NCBI GenBank assembly: GCA_009869945.1
Contig: WIXG01000027.1
Location: forward strand, 62,001 to 126,000
Direction: 5' to 3'
Length of the DNA stretch: 64,000 nt
DNA from: Mesaphorura yosii
Taxonomy: Eukaryota; Arthropoda; Collembola; Poduromorpha; Tullbergiidae
The position numbers and the translations under genes were made by a program. Numbering within the stretch: position 1 is the stretch's first letter; every line of letters begins with the position of its first letter. The notes under the pieces are model-generated. The model searched no databases and was not told the DNA's origin. It saw only the letters and a program-made list of their open reading frames with translations. Of this stretch, positions 1 through 11,736 are shown piece by piece.

Positions 1-722
1 GAGGACACTGATCTCATAATTCTACTATTCTTACAAGGTACAGGTGTTTACAAGTTTGTTGTCTGTCCAAAGTTTAATTACACTCATTTACGTGTGTGGT
101 ACCTGAACTTCTCAAAAGACAAAGTAAGGTTTCATAACCGCAAGTAAACACCAAACCAAACATGTCTTGGTTTGGCATGTTGTTCGTGTAATAGTTTTGA
201 CATGTTAGTCTATATCTTTTAGTGTTACGCAATCTCTGTTTAGATTCAGCCTTATCGCTTTACGACAATCCCCACTTTTTATGCACAGATAGAGATTATA
301 AGGTCATGGGTTAACCTAAAACGCGTTAAGTTGACTTGAGCGAAGGAGCACTGGTTCAAGCCGCAGTTGTAGCCATAGACCACTATTTGCAGGTTACGCT
401 GCGGCTGCAGCAATGAAAATGAAATGGTGACTTAGTAACGCTATCCTGTTTTCATTGCATTTTTGCACTGCATTGTTCTGGTAGTGCGTAACTTCTTTCA
501 CAGTTTCTATTCCACTTCCTGCTGCTGCTGAAATGACAAATGCATTTTTCTGTGTTCTGGCATTTTGTAATTCATTGTGCTACGTGCACTGTTATTGTAA
601 TCGTATTACATAGTACAGCCTGTGTATAATTACCATTATGCATGCAGATTTACGATTTGCGAAGTTGACGCTATTCTACAATGAATGCAATGCTCACGCT
701 TCTGTTTTGCTTTGTTCTGCAG

Positions 723-2430
723 ATGAGAAAGGCGAGCCGATAAGTGAAGATACGAACAATGTTGGTTTTGTCCACGGTCCACCGAACGGATTTCCAACTC
801 TTGAGCAACTCGGTGGCAATTTTCCCACATTTCAGTCTGGGAGCGCTGACAAACTCAAAACACCAGAAGTTGTTTACCATCAGACGCAAGGTAAAATTTT
901 AGCTTCACCAAGAAACTAATTAAATAGAGCTGGAACTTCATGTCTGCTCGCTCTTTTGCAGGGTCATCCGCGCATGGCTTCACACCGGGATCTGTGTACA
1001 GAAGTCAGTCGAAGAGGCCATACACGGATGACTCCTATTTGTCTGGTCCCGGCCCTGCCTCTCCTGTGAATGGCAGACCTCCTCCACCACCACCGCCGCC
1101 AGGGAAGCGTGGGTACAAGCAGGGAATGATCCGAGGAGCTGTAGTTGGCGTTCCCAACAAACCATATCATTACGAGAAGCGTCCGCAGCAGCCAAGACCG
1201 CAGGACTCTGCAGCCAACAGTGCCGGAGTTTTGAAGTACATTCCAGGGTTCTCCCGGAAACCAGCGCAGATTTCTAAACCATCATTAATGAAGGTGGGGA
1301 ATCCTGCATCCAAGAAGTTTAAGCCTTCGCCAGCCACTCCACCAGTCTTCTATGCTCCATCACCCGACATCCTAGCAGCTTCTAGTCAAAGAGTAAGGAT
1401 TGACACTTTATGGCAATAGCGAGCTTCCCAGCAATGGTCAAACTGATTCGAAAATGTTTTCTAGGTGAACAGTTACAAACCAATACAAATACAACCACGC
1501 GTGGAAGCTGACCGTCTTCAACGCGTCTCACGTTCAACGTCAGCAGAGTTGAAGGCCGAAGAAGTGTCGAAGCCATCCTCCACTAGCAAGAAGGAAGTTG
1601 GACAAGTGGGTGACATGCTTGCTGATGGCTCAGAGCCAGGAAGTTATTGGCAATTGGCTTCGTCTCCTTTCATTGTATTCGACACATACAACGACAATCA
1701 TGGAACAAGCGTCTCAGGAAGTGACGTGCTACAGGAAAGAGCAGACATAATATCATCACGACATTCCAACGCGACTGAACATCATGAGGAACCGGTGAGC
1801 GGTGAGCAGAGATTCTTCCCTTCCTTTCCGGCTCCATCGCCCTATCTTGGACTCGGCGGTGTTCCTTTCGGGCTCCCGGCTGCACGGCCGCCGTTGTTTC
1901 CTGGTCCGGCCGCCAACCGTGCTCCCTCACGATATTATCCTCAGTTTGGCCCAAGCAAGTACTCGCAATCTCTCGGCCCACCACCTAATCGTGGTCCTTC
2001 AAACGTCTTCTCGTCCGCCGAGAATCACGACCACTATCAGGACAATAATTTATTAGGCTCCGGCAATTTTGAAGTTGTGCGTGGAGGCACGTACTACCAG
2101 GAAGATGATGGGCTTGACTACTACCACCAACACGGTCACGACCACGACGGAGATTACTACCCTCACCACAATGGTCACTCTGCGCCTCACGGGTACCGAG
2201 TTCCAGGTCAAGATTTCTTCGCCAACTTCCGAGACTTTGCGGATATTAATCCGCCCTCGCGTTCATTCTCGCATAATCATGAAACCAAAGTAGACCCAAA
2301 CGATGCGAATACCAAGCAACCTAGGAATATTTTAGAGAAACTACAGAGCACATCAGAAAGTGTGGTACCTGCTGGTCATCATGAATTCAGCAGCAGCAGC
2401 GAACAGGACCCCATGATTGCCACCTTCTAA
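723..2430 (+). CDS. Proline/histidine-rich hypothetical protein, 5' end missing
   Basis: Three exons join in frame: 723-890, 962-1392 and 1465-2430 (TAA). All have clean GT-AG borders. The product of more than 520 residues is low in complexity. It has a run of eight prolines, many Pro/Gly/Tyr stretches, an FP-rich middle part, a His/Asp/Tyr-rich stretch (about 2100-2190) and a Ser-rich tail. I see no enzyme motif and do not recognise the family; an extracellular or cuticle-like matrix protein is one possibility. The first exon starts inside a codon, so a 5' exon is missing. Bases 1-37 could supply it: they end in CAAG before GTACAG, are in the right phase and encode a hydrophobic LIILLFLQ stretch that could end a signal peptide. 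ATTAAA at about 2494 and AATAAA at 2838-2843 are candidate poly(A) signals. Confidence 0.6.
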
Positions 2431-3419
2431 TTCTGGATTACCAGCAACATGGCGTTTCATTTTCTGGCAATGCAGGCGAGACAGAAAAATTATTAAAGAC
2501 AGCAATAGACCACCATGATACGCCACGTGCGTACAAATGTGTACTATTTTGTGGGTAAACTTCCAGAGTCATGAAGACCAAATCCTGAAGCCCGAGTGCC
2601 CTCATGTCTTATTTTATTCCTAGTTGCCTCCGTCTTCTATTGTTACTCAAGTTTACTTGCATGATTGTATCTGTGTTGTAATTTCCTAGTTTTGTCGAAT
2701 TGCTAATATTAACTTCACTCGTGTGTCTATTATTGCTACTTACTATTCAGTGTAAGACCGTTTTGTTAACCATTATGCGCAAAAAAAGGTCAAACAATAT
2801 TTTAGTATGTTTTTGTGCGCGCGTCAATTTGACCAAAAATAAATGTGTTATTAAAATACAAGCCGAGTCAGAATATCAATCAGAATCAGAATACGTTCTA
2901 GCAGCAGAACCGACGTTGGTTAAATTACGACCTTCAGCTTATCACAGCGGGCGTTGTCCTTACGGAGAAGAATCGAAGTTGAATACTGCTGGCATCGCAA
3001 CATTTCACAAATTATGAAATTCTGTATGGCTTGACTCATATTGTCGTAAAAATATGGTTCAGCAACATCTCAGTTTATAAAACATGAAGAGGTGGCGCTA
3101 CCCGTGCAGATGCGACGGAAAAATAATTTCATAATGCCATGTCGAATTCAACTTCGTCTGAGATTTCCAAAACAAGCTGAACAGAGTATGGAAACGGTCA
3201 ACCGTATCATTGTCCACATTACTGAAAATCTTCTCAGAACTTGCTGATAGTAAATCAATCACCAGGAAACCAAATATATAAAGCTTGGATTAAAGAAGCA
3301 TGGGGCGATTAGGTATGAGGACACCTTACAAAGTAAGTCCGGAGAAGCGTTATCAGGCTGAGTCGGGTTTTTTGAACACGTTGGAACCAGTCTAAAAGGG
3401 CTTAAGAAGTTCGTGTCTG
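2431..3419. other. 3' UTR and intergenic DNA
   Basis: This stretch holds the 3' UTR of the upstream gene and then AT-rich DNA. An open frame from about 2700 to 3017 starts with a hydrophobic stretch. It lies inside the likely 3' UTR, has no recognisable domain and no splice partner, so I do not call it a gene. Confidence 0.4.
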
Positions 3420-3985
3420 ATGCACCAGGGCTGGGCCTGGGAAATCAAAACCAGTAATTCCTGTCATGAAAATAACTCCAAGGCCGCTGAGCCATTATCA
3501 CATTCGCCCGAACCGGAGACGCCGTGTTTTCTCTCGCGAGTCATCAAAATGGTGCTTCGACGTCGTGAAACAGTTTCCACTGCCGCTGTGCCGTCATCAC
3601 GCTAACCCGAACCGGAACCACCTCAGCCAGTTATAAAGACTAAAAACAAGAAAATGAAGAGGCTGACGCCAAAAAAGAAGAAACTCGTCGTGACTGCAAA
3701 CATAAGGGAAGGGCTCGACGTGCTGAAGCAAGCTACTTATAGCAAGTTAGGTAAATATTAACAATTTTCTCTTCAGTTACGACACTCGAGATGAAATAAT
3801 TCACAGGTCATTTGCTTCCAACTTCCACGGATCCGGAAATTGCGCCGGCCGGCTCTGTGTTGACCAGGATGCCTGAAAAAGCAAAAGAACATGCACCGAA
3901 GACATTCTTTTACTATGGTCCAAACATGTCAGCTGGAGAGGACTACGTACATGTGCAATATTATGAATATTTCATTTTTTATTAA
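3420..3985 (+). pseudogene. Possible decayed Lys/PEPE-rich gene
   Basis: A reading frame from an ATG at 3420 runs through a Glu/Pro motif (SPEPETP), hits TAA at 3603-3605, and then continues in the same frame for nearly 50 codons. The continuation has a second Pro-Glu motif (PEPEPP) and a Lys-rich stretch, and reaches a good donor at 3751. A good acceptor before 3807 continues the same frame for about 60 codons (TDPEIAPAGS, FFYYGPNMSAGEDYVHVQ) to TAA at 3983-3985. The two Pro-Glu segments lie in similar DNA about 97 nt apart, which suggests an internal repeat. I do not recognise the family. Reading frames that agree across a stop and an intron fit a recently inactivated gene, or a real gene whose exon structure I have misread. 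Confidence 0.35.
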
Positions 3986-4668
3986 TGATGCTTCAAGAAT
4001 TTTGCTATTCGGTGGAAAGTGACAAGGACATTATTTAATATTACAACCGATGTAAATAACAATCGCGTTCGAAGCAAAGTGAACAAAGAGTTCGGTAGGA
4101 TGCCAGGCTGGTGTACATTGGTAAGTTTATACTACATCAAGCTGCAGAGGAAGTTTTGATTATAGTGAAGACTTTTATTCAGCGTAGCATTGAAAATACA
4201 AACACGTCAGTCAGTCAAGTAATAATAAGGAATCACACGAAATTTTAAGAAAGGTTTGCTAATTCCAGAACAAGAACTGTCTGTAATAGAAGTTAAGTTG
4301 GATTACGTTGTAATAAATTCACATTTCCAGTCGCCAGTTTTGCCATTTATTTGTAAACTTTGCCTGTACTGGAATAAGTCCATCTTCGTAATTAAGATCA
4401 AGCCGCTAGCAGCTGTTGATTCTTAGTTCGAGTTCGATTCGGTAAAGCTGTGTTCACATTTTGCTTTTTAAACCACGTTGCCGGAGTCCAAGGGCGATTT
4501 ATCTAGCTGTCGGCATTTGCACTTGATCTACTTCAACTTTAGAGTTCTTCCATTGCACAGCTTTGAAGGTAATTAATTTATAGTAGTTCTTACTCTATGT
4601 ATCTTCTCGTATAACCTTGAATTTTCTGACAGGTTCCCATCCAGTAGCTGTAGGTTTGACTATTTACG
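3986..4668. other. Intergenic and MON2 upstream region
   Basis: AT-rich DNA without a supported gene. It should contain the promoter and 5' UTR of MON2. AG at about 4632 before GTTCCC could be a 5' UTR splice acceptor, but I cannot place the matching donor. Confidence 0.4.
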
Positions 4669-7600
4669 ATGGCCAACACTTCAAATGAGGAAAAACTAAT
4701 CGTCGCTCTTCAGAATGATCTGAAAACATTATCACTTGAGACGAAGAAGAAACACTCGACAGTCAAAGATGCATGCGAAGAAGCCATCACAAAAATACGT
4801 GGTGCCCAGTCATCTCCAAATAATATGACTTACATCACAACACAAGCTTTATCTCCAGTGATACAAGGATGTGATACGAGAGACCCCAAAGTAGTTAAGG
4901 TACGCTGATAAGCAAACCACCCCGAAAGTGTTAATGATTCTTGAATCACATGAATTAATTGTTGTAGTTATGCCTACATTCCGTTCAACGATTAATAACC
5001 GGAGGATTTGTGGACCCCAAAGGCGCACGCTCAATCTCAGACTCATTGTCGTCACTTGTCGACCATAACATCGAAGAGATAAAAGTCCTGCAAACCGTTA
5101 CACTTTTATTAACTACCAATAACGTTGTGAAAGGAGACCTGCTAGCAAAAAATTTAGTTCGATGCTTTCATCTACACTTCTCCAAAGACGTAATGACATC
5201 TCATGCTGCTGGTGCCACGGTACGACAATTGGTTGCGCTTGTCTTTGAACGAATTGATAAAGACAAGTGCCCTGCTCCAGGTTAGAGAATCATTTTTGCT
5301 TGCCCCGTTAACTTTTGAGCATAAATTGCTAACTAAAATGACTATGTTGTATTCGTAGGGTCCGATTTGGAGCCAGAAATAGCCGATGCTTATTCGCTCT
5401 TCAATGTAAGAACTAATTGGAGTCGCTCCTTGATTAAATTCATTTGTTATATTTTGAGCTTGCTTTTCAGGACCTGATTTTATTAGTGAATGGAGAGCAA
5501 CCAGTCTGGCTAATAAATCTAACTGAAATGACACGATCGTTCGGACTAGAACTGTTGGAAACAATTTTGGCAAGATTTCCTTACGTTTATGAAACGGTAA
5601 ATTCGATATCATCGCCATCAGAATATACATCTTCTCTGCAAAATTAATTTTATACTTTTGTTTGTTTCAGTATGAGAAATTCGCCCTCGTTTTAAAAGAA
5701 CGAGTATGCGCAATGGTGATCAAGTTGTTCTCTCCAAACGCCAAATTCAAGGCCAATCTTCCTCAACAACACCCACAAAGTGTTGGGATGGATTTTCAAT
5801 TGGACAAACCTTTCTATCCAATTTCTGTCCGACTGTTGAGAATAGTTGACATACTCATCAACAAGTACTACCTGCTGCTTGTCACCGAATGCGAAATCTT
5901 CCTCAGCCTGCTTGTAAAGTTCCTGGATCCAGACAAACCAACGTGGCAACGGTGCCTAGCGCTGGAAGTTTTGCATAAGCTAATCACATCCCCAAGTCAT
6001 TTGTCGAGGTTTTGCCGTTCTTATGATCTCAAGCCTCACGCTACCAACATTTGCAAAGTTAGTCTACCGTTGAAGGCTTGAGTGCAAAAAATGCCTTTGG
6101 AAAATTGTTTTCAAAAGTTCTTGTTGAAGTTATGAAAACCAGCGCAAAAAGTAAAACTGATGTTTAGATTCTTGATTTTTGGCTGCCAAAGACATTCGTA
6201 CGAAATTCTCATTGAGCATAATTCCTAGTAACCACGCCAAATTTTGAAAACAATCAATTTTCCAAAGGCATTTTTTGCACTCATGCCTTCAATTGAGCCT
6301 TCAGTTCCAAGAATGCCTATTCATGTCAGAATTTTTTGTCAGGACATCGTGAACGCGCTTGGTGCTTATGTACAGTCTGTATTTGCCAATCCAATGAGTG
6401 CAATCTCCTCGATGTTGAATTCGCCAGCAGCGATTTCAAGTGGTGGAGCTAATTTGACTTCCAACATCGCTGGTGGCCAAGTATCTGCGACAGCTCCATC
6501 CGTTGGAAGTTCTATTGGTGAAACGACTGCTGTTGGATTCTATTTTCGTGGGAGTTTAGTCCCGCTGGTTCAGCTTTACCAGCCCATGACTCCAAAACCT
6601 CAGCTGTAAGCAATAAAAATGGATGCATATTGGTAAGTTCTTGCTCATTGCTCCACGAATCTTGATTAATTTACAGAATGGAGCTGACTGACAAACAAGA
6701 ACCACCAACTTTTGCGACATGTGAGTCGTATGGGGTTGCAATAACTTTCGCGTGTCTGTCTGATTTTGTCCTAAGCCTGGTGCAGATATCGAAAGAAATT
6801 CCCAAAGACGATGAGAAAGGTAACTAGCGATTCTACTTATTTTGCTAAACAAAATGTACCAATACCAATTACCAATCTCCGTCTCATTCCTTAGATGATG
6901 AGGTACTCAAGCAGTTGCTCACATCAAGTTGGCCCGGCTTATTAGCGGCCTTGAATTTGCTGCTGGAAGCAAGGTACGCCAGAGTCTGTAATTCGTTAGC
7001 ACCTCGCTTCAGAAGTGAATCTTATTATTTGGCTTTTGAATACAGCATTGACGACAGCATCACTGAATCAATTTGTGATCGCCTTGTCGATATCGCCACA
7101 TTGAGCGGAAGTGTCAGTTTGCAACAGTGCCGTGAAGCAACTATTCTATCCCTTTGCGTTGCCACCTTGCCTCCTCATTATGGATACGCAGTTCTGAAAT
7201 CAACTATCGGTAATTTTAATTTAAAATACCAATGGCTCCAGGTTCTTATGTTTAAAGCTGGGCTATCTAATTTCAGGCCATGGTGAAAGTCCAGTTCCTA
7301 TAAATTATTCTGAGGGTGACAGTGCAAAGCAACAAGTTGTTGTCGTTGGAACCAATGTAGTGCCGTCCTTATCATTGCCGCAATGTGAGTGACAATTTAC
7401 TCAAAGTCCAACAAAGAATTAATTGTTTAGCATAAAGCAAATAATTTTCGATTGCATTGCGCAGCCCATCAATCTACCCCGGTGATGCTGACCAAAAAGA
7501 ACTTGCTGGTCACACATTCTGTCCTCCGGCTATGCCTTCAGTCTGGGTCTGTACTTTTGACGTCCTGGCACACTGTCCTTACGACGCTTCAGCACTTGTG

Positions 7601-10600
7601 TTGGGTTTGTGGCATCGTGCCTAAATCCTCCACTGATTTCATATCCAACGCCTCAGGGAGACTGAGCGCTGTCCCGACGCCTTCACACGATCCAACTGGG
7701 AAAACTAATTCCACGTCTTCTCACGACACGGCGTCATTTTCCTCAGCGTACTCCGTGTCCTCGTACTCACACAGCAATAGCGTTAGTGCAAATTCGGGAG
7801 CCTCAACCACCGCGTCCGCATCTTCTGGTAAGCAGGAAAATTATTTGACCTGGTGTTTGTCTGCATTTAGTGAGGGTAACGTCCCTGTAGGCTTTGCAGG
7901 AAGTCACGGGAGTGCCAAATCTTTAAAAGGAGCCAATGGTCCTGGAGGAACGAGCGGAGGCGTGATGGGTGTAGTGGTTGATTTCGTCAGTTGTCTTTCT
8001 AGTGGTGTAACGCGGCTTATTGAAACTAGCGGCACACTAGATGATGTGTCTTTGCATCATGTGATTAATGCGCTGACAAATCTTTCGCAAGAAGCGATGG
8101 AAATAGCCTATCTGAACAGGGTATGATATCTGAACTAATCACGAAAATGTTGGTTTTGTGCTACCTTCAGACAACACATTTTCATTATTGTTCAACTGTA
8201 GGAGCCATCACTGTTTGCAGTAGCCAAGTTGCTAGAAATAGGATTAGTAAACCTGAAACGAGTGGAAATATACTGGAGACCCCTGACGAATCATTTGCTC
8301 GAGGTGTGTCGACATCCACACATGAGAATGAGAGAATGGGGCTCCGAGGCAATCACGTTTCTGGTGCGATCCGCCCTTTTGTACGAGGAGACTGACGACG
8401 AGAGAGTAAATCAGTTGCTCCTGTCACCGCTTTGTGAACTTTCCTCAATTCTTCACAACGATGTGCGAAACAAGCAGCTGAGTGCGCTAGGCCAAATTCT
8501 ACACGCCAAAGGGGACAAGCTACGTAGTTCCTGGCCTTTAGCAATCAACATTTTGGGAGATATTTATGAAGATCACAGGTAAAAATTATACTTTTGCTAA
8601 ATTATAAGTACTATTTGGTTCAATTTCGTTAATTGCCACTGTTTGCTTGTGTGTAGTGAAAGTTTGATTCGATCTGCTTTCCAATGCCTTCAACTGGTGG
8701 TCACAGACTACTTACCCGTTATTCCATGTGGATGTCTCCCGCAGTCAATTGATACAGTTGCCAAATTTGCTCGACAGAAACAAGAGCTTAATGTTGCCCT
8801 CAGTGCCATTGGTCTCATGGTAATGACATCATTGAAACGGAGAACGATCATTACGTTGATTTTGTTTGAATTACTTTTTCTGCAGTGGAACATGGCCGAC
8901 TTTCTGTACCAAAATCGGGCAAAGATATTGGATAACTTGACTCCAGAGATGACGGTAATGAGGCCAATCCAGAGGCGAAACGAAGAGGCAGGAGGAGAAG
9001 AATCTCAGACGGCGCCCACCAGGAAAGGAGACATTGTGCGTAAAAAATATTCTTCCTCAATTTTCGGATCAGTGCGTATCCTAATCGCAGATTTTTTAGA
9101 AGTTACAGATGACATTTCCAGATTTCCCAGGCGTTTCTGAGATACCTCCTTTTGACCGGCTTTGGTTAGGAATATATCAAAGATTAGGTTCGCTAATTGT
9201 GCACTGTTAAAAAAGTCGAAGTAATTTCTGTGCCATATTAAATAATTTTCCTATCTGGAATGCAGGAGAACTTTGCGTTGATGATCGCCCCGCTGTTCGA
9301 AAATCTTCTGGCCAAACACTTTTCTCAACTATATCTGCTCATTCAAATATTTTAAACAAATTTTCTTGGGACTCCGTGCTGTGGCAGGTATTTAGAAAGC
9401 TCTTTTCAAGTCGACTTTCAAGCGCATAGAAGAAATTGTTTTCAGGTGTTATTTCCGCTTCTTGAAGCTGTTCAGAAGTCTTGGCAAGGCGCAAGCTGTG
9501 AGAAAGTAGACGATCAAAATGCGCTTCTTATTCATCATTCAAGAAACACAGAACAGAAACAGTGGGCTGAAACTCAGGTAAATCTAGAATACACGATTGT
9601 CAAATGAGAACCGAGTCTTAAACAAGTTTCTGATTAACAGGTCCTTGTCTTGAGTGGAATTGCCAAGATTTTCGCCATAAAAAGGGTTAATTTATTGGAA
9701 ATTCAGGATTTTACGAAAGCGTGGTACTTTTTCCTTCAGTTCGTTCAGAATGCAGCCATGAGCAGTAATGACGAAGTTTCTTTAGCTGCTTTGAAGTCTT
9801 TTCAAGAAGCACTCATTGCCCAGCCCGAACTGAAAATACCAGGTATATTTTTCCTTCAATCTGTTTATTACTGCTAACATATATTAAGGCGGAAATGTAA
9901 TAATATGTAATATTTATTGTTAGAACCGGAAGCATTTTGGTCTCGAAGTTGGCTGGTTTATGTGGACGTTGGTGAGAAGGTGATTCGTGATCATGGAGCC
10001 CACCAGAACTACCTCACAGCATACGCTACGCTATTTCAATTCTTGTTTCCCCATTTAAAATTCAAGTAAGGCTCAATTAAGTTTAAAACTTTCGTCAAGT
10101 ACTTCGGAATTGGTTTTTTTAATTTGTAGGTTATCTATCCAAGACGTTAGTCGCCTCAATGTGATATTCGCCAAGAGTCTTGTGTCTCCGCTGACAGCTG
10201 ACGGCGCTGCTGCAATTATTTTTGCGTCCAGTGACAGTGGAATGAGTCCCTTACAAGATCAGCTTTGCATTGCTTACGACCTCATTGTAAAGGTAGTCTT
10301 ATGAGTTATTATTTATGCTAATATGTATGCTAAGAATATGATTTTTGTGTGGGTTGACAGGCAGCACGAGAAAGTTCAGAATTAAAGATACTTCTGCCCC
10401 CTGTGGTTCTGCAGCTGATCGATTTTGGTGCTTACGCAGTTAGAAGCAATAAGCCTGAGAAAGGAATTCCATTGGTAACTATTACTGGTTTATGACCATG
10501 CTCCAGTAAAAACAAAAAACAAAACAATTTCGTTCATCCTCATAGGAGGGCGTTGTTCCACATTGTATGGAGTTTGGAATCAAGTGCCTTAAGCAATCCG

Positions 10601-11736
10601 TCGCCATCCTAAAAACCATCAGTGGTGAAAGTTTCGTACTTCAGTCAGATTTGTTTCGTCGAGCTATGCAGGTAACATAATGACCATTGGAAACTATATT
10701 TTATGAAACTCGACCAATTGAGTTGAATTTTATTGTAGAATTTCAACCCGGTCCTCGCTTCAAGATTCCAAAACTCTGAGGGCGGATGGAGGGAATGCGC
10801 AAATCAATTTTTCCTTGCAGTGCCGTTAATGGTAGATTCTCACCCGAAGGACCCCGAATTTTGGACAGAGCTGGGAAAGTGTGCAAAGGAGTTCCTATTT
10901 TTCACCGGTCCCGGCGAATGGATGAACAAGAAAGGCTGGAAAGACGAGAAGATGGACATTCGTATGGTAACCCTTCTGAAAGATTTAGTATTTTCCAACG
11001 ATGGCCATTTGCCGAGTCATTTCCTGGTTGAAGTTGTTAAAACGTTTCACCGAGGCTCTTGCATCAATGAATATGGTAAGATATCTCCTAAAGTCTTGCT
11101 CAAGAATAACTGACACTGAATACTGATGTCTTTATAGATGGTATCAATGTTTCAGAGAGGGAAGAGTTTGTCCGGTTCTGCTTCTCGTCTTTGCTGGAGT
11201 TTGTCTTGAAGGGCCCTACAACCGTGTGTGAAATTGTGGAGAAGCAGGGTGGGGATGACGGAAAGAAGATTGCTGTTTTGGCGTTACTACAAAGGTTCCA
11301 AAGTATTTTGCTCAACTTCAAAGACTACATTCTTCATAATTCACATATCCCCATTCAAAGGTTTGTTTTGGCCAAGTCACAAACGCTGACGAAGGCTAAA
11401 TTTTGGCTAATGCATTTTCTATCCACAGACAACGACTAGCTGAAATGAATTTTGTCCTTCGGGCTATAACGTCTCTGGTCGACAATCTGAAGACCGCGGA
11501 TCCGGCAAGGAGTACGAACTCTTGATAATAAATAGTCATGAATTTAAAATTTTATTACACAATTTGTATTTTCAGTTGCTGCCGGAACGTGGGACTGCAT
11601 AATTTCCATTTACCCGGACTTGGTTGCAATCGTAGGCCTAACCGGGAGTGATACCACAATATCTGCTGCTCTTCGAGACGCTCTGCTTTCGTATCGTGAT
11701 TTACTTCAGAAGCCTATTGAGTCCAGAAGAAAATGA
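4669..11736 (+). CDS. MON2: MON2 homologue, Golgi/endosome trafficking scaffold
   Basis: MON2 is a large helical-repeat protein related to the non-catalytic parts of Sec7-family Arf-GEFs. It acts at the trans-Golgi and endosomes, in SNX3-retromer/flippase-linked recycling. I join 26 exons: 4669-4899, 4968-5280, 5359-5405, 5471-5596, 5671-6057, 6343-6605, 6677-6819, 6895-6973, 7046-7209, 7277-7384, 7465-8120, 8202-8578, 8657-8819, 8886-9039, 9122-9187, 9266-9387, 9446-9577, 9641-9842, 9924-10065, 10130-10292, 10361-10474, 10546-10671, 10739-11075, 11138-11360, 11429-11511 and 11576-11736. The phases close to give 1693 residues, near the usual MON2 length. Diagnostic blocks include [75 protein letters not shown] and, near the end, [11 protein letters not shown]. 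Exon 11 has a Ser/Thr-rich insert, probably a disordered loop. No Sec7 catalytic domain is present, as expected for MON2. Confidence 0.95.
6070..6292. repeat. Foldback element with ~47-51 bp inverted arms in a MON2 intron
   Basis: Inside the intron 6058-6342, bases 6070-6116 and 6242-6292 are inverted copies of each other. From the outer ends both arms read TTGAAGGC, then T or A, then TGAGTGCAAAAAATGCC. They stay matched through TTTGGAAAATTG and end in TTTTCAAAA; one arm carries 4 extra bases near its inner end. About 125 bp of unrelated AT-rich sequence lies between. The structure is typical of a non-autonomous foldback or MITE-type DNA transposon. I find no transposase and no clear target-site duplication. 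A long intronic RNA hairpin is the other reading. Confidence 0.8.

Noticed and set aside
2700-3017. 105-codon frame with a hydrophobic start
   Set aside because: It lies in the likely 3' UTR of the upstream gene, contains AATAAA inside the frame, and its composition is not domain-like.
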